This document shows, one piece after another, positions 32,958 to 32,962 of a stretch of DNA of 32,962 bases. The position numbers and the translations under genes were made by a program. The stretch is from Candidatus Avelusimicrobium aviculae (GTDB taxonomy: Bacteria > Elusimicrobiota > Elusimicrobia > Elusimicrobiales > Elusimicrobiaceae). How positions within the stretch are numbered: position 1 is the first letter of the stretch; the number at the start of each line of letters is the position of its first letter. A model generated the notes under the pieces. It searched no databases. It saw only the letters and a list, made by a program, of their open reading frames with translations, and was not told where the DNA came from. The DNA lies in assembly GCA_944324655.1 (NCBI GenBank), contig CALUXF010000019.1, forward strand, positions 1-32,962. Reading direction: 5' to 3'.

Positions 32958-32962
32958 TTTTC

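Overview
The window reads as chromosomal DNA of an anaerobic, diderm-type bacterium. My best inference is a gut-type Elusimicrobiota member. That rests on the LL-diaminopimelate aminotransferase (DapL) lysine route, a one-chain pyruvate:ferredoxin oxidoreductase, a type IV pilin-like protein with a PilT ATPase, a GT9-like glycosyltransferase and several lipoproteins. No rRNA or marker-gene comparison was possible, so the phylum call is tentative. There is no prophage, IS element, CRISPR array or rRNA. The one RNA gene found is tRNA-Leu(CAG).

Layout. 1-2234 (+): pyrimidine-nucleoside phosphorylase coupled by ATGA to a lipoprotein-like metallo-beta-lactamase-fold hydrolase. 2417-7549 (-): a 1710-residue soluble protein made of about twelve PAS domains and one GAF domain, with no recognisable output domain. 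7763-9617 (+): two secreted Cys-rich proteins of unknown function, each followed by strong terminators. 9760-10747 (-): a 57-aa small gene, an AT-rich gap and a type IV pilin-like gene. 10797-12862 (-): dapF-dapL, two steps of diaminopimelate synthesis, overlapping by ATGA. 12946-13488 (+): nitroreductase. 13579-15830 (-): GT9-like glycosyltransferase and a DUF362 lipoprotein. 16077-19646 (+): nifJ-type PFOR. 19931-21747 (+): Gfo/Idh/MocA oxidoreductase coupled to a membrane-anchored ankyrin protein.

21844-30788 (-) is a long co-directional block, in transcription order smpB, tRNA-Leu, ftsQ, ftsA, ftsZ, pilT, cmk, plsC, rpsA, terminator, queH, and a membrane protein with an HEFSH motif. It puts divisome assembly, pilus retraction, CMP recycling, phospholipid acylation and ribosomal protein S1 in one apparent transcription unit. 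nadB follows at 30893-32440 (-). The right end (32526-32883, +) holds a small transcription unit: a strong promoter, a leader able to hide the ribosome-binding site, a 33-codon ORF and a terminator.

Many starts were moved inward from the longest reading frame using Shine-Dalgarno (SD) sites, family N-termini and the tRNA. Three genes (smpB, queH, nadB) lack an SD and have a -10-like hexamer exactly six bases before ATG, which predicts leaderless mRNAs. Both window ends carry the same GC hairpin plus a 12-base inverted match, so the window may be a contig that stops in a dispersed repeat.
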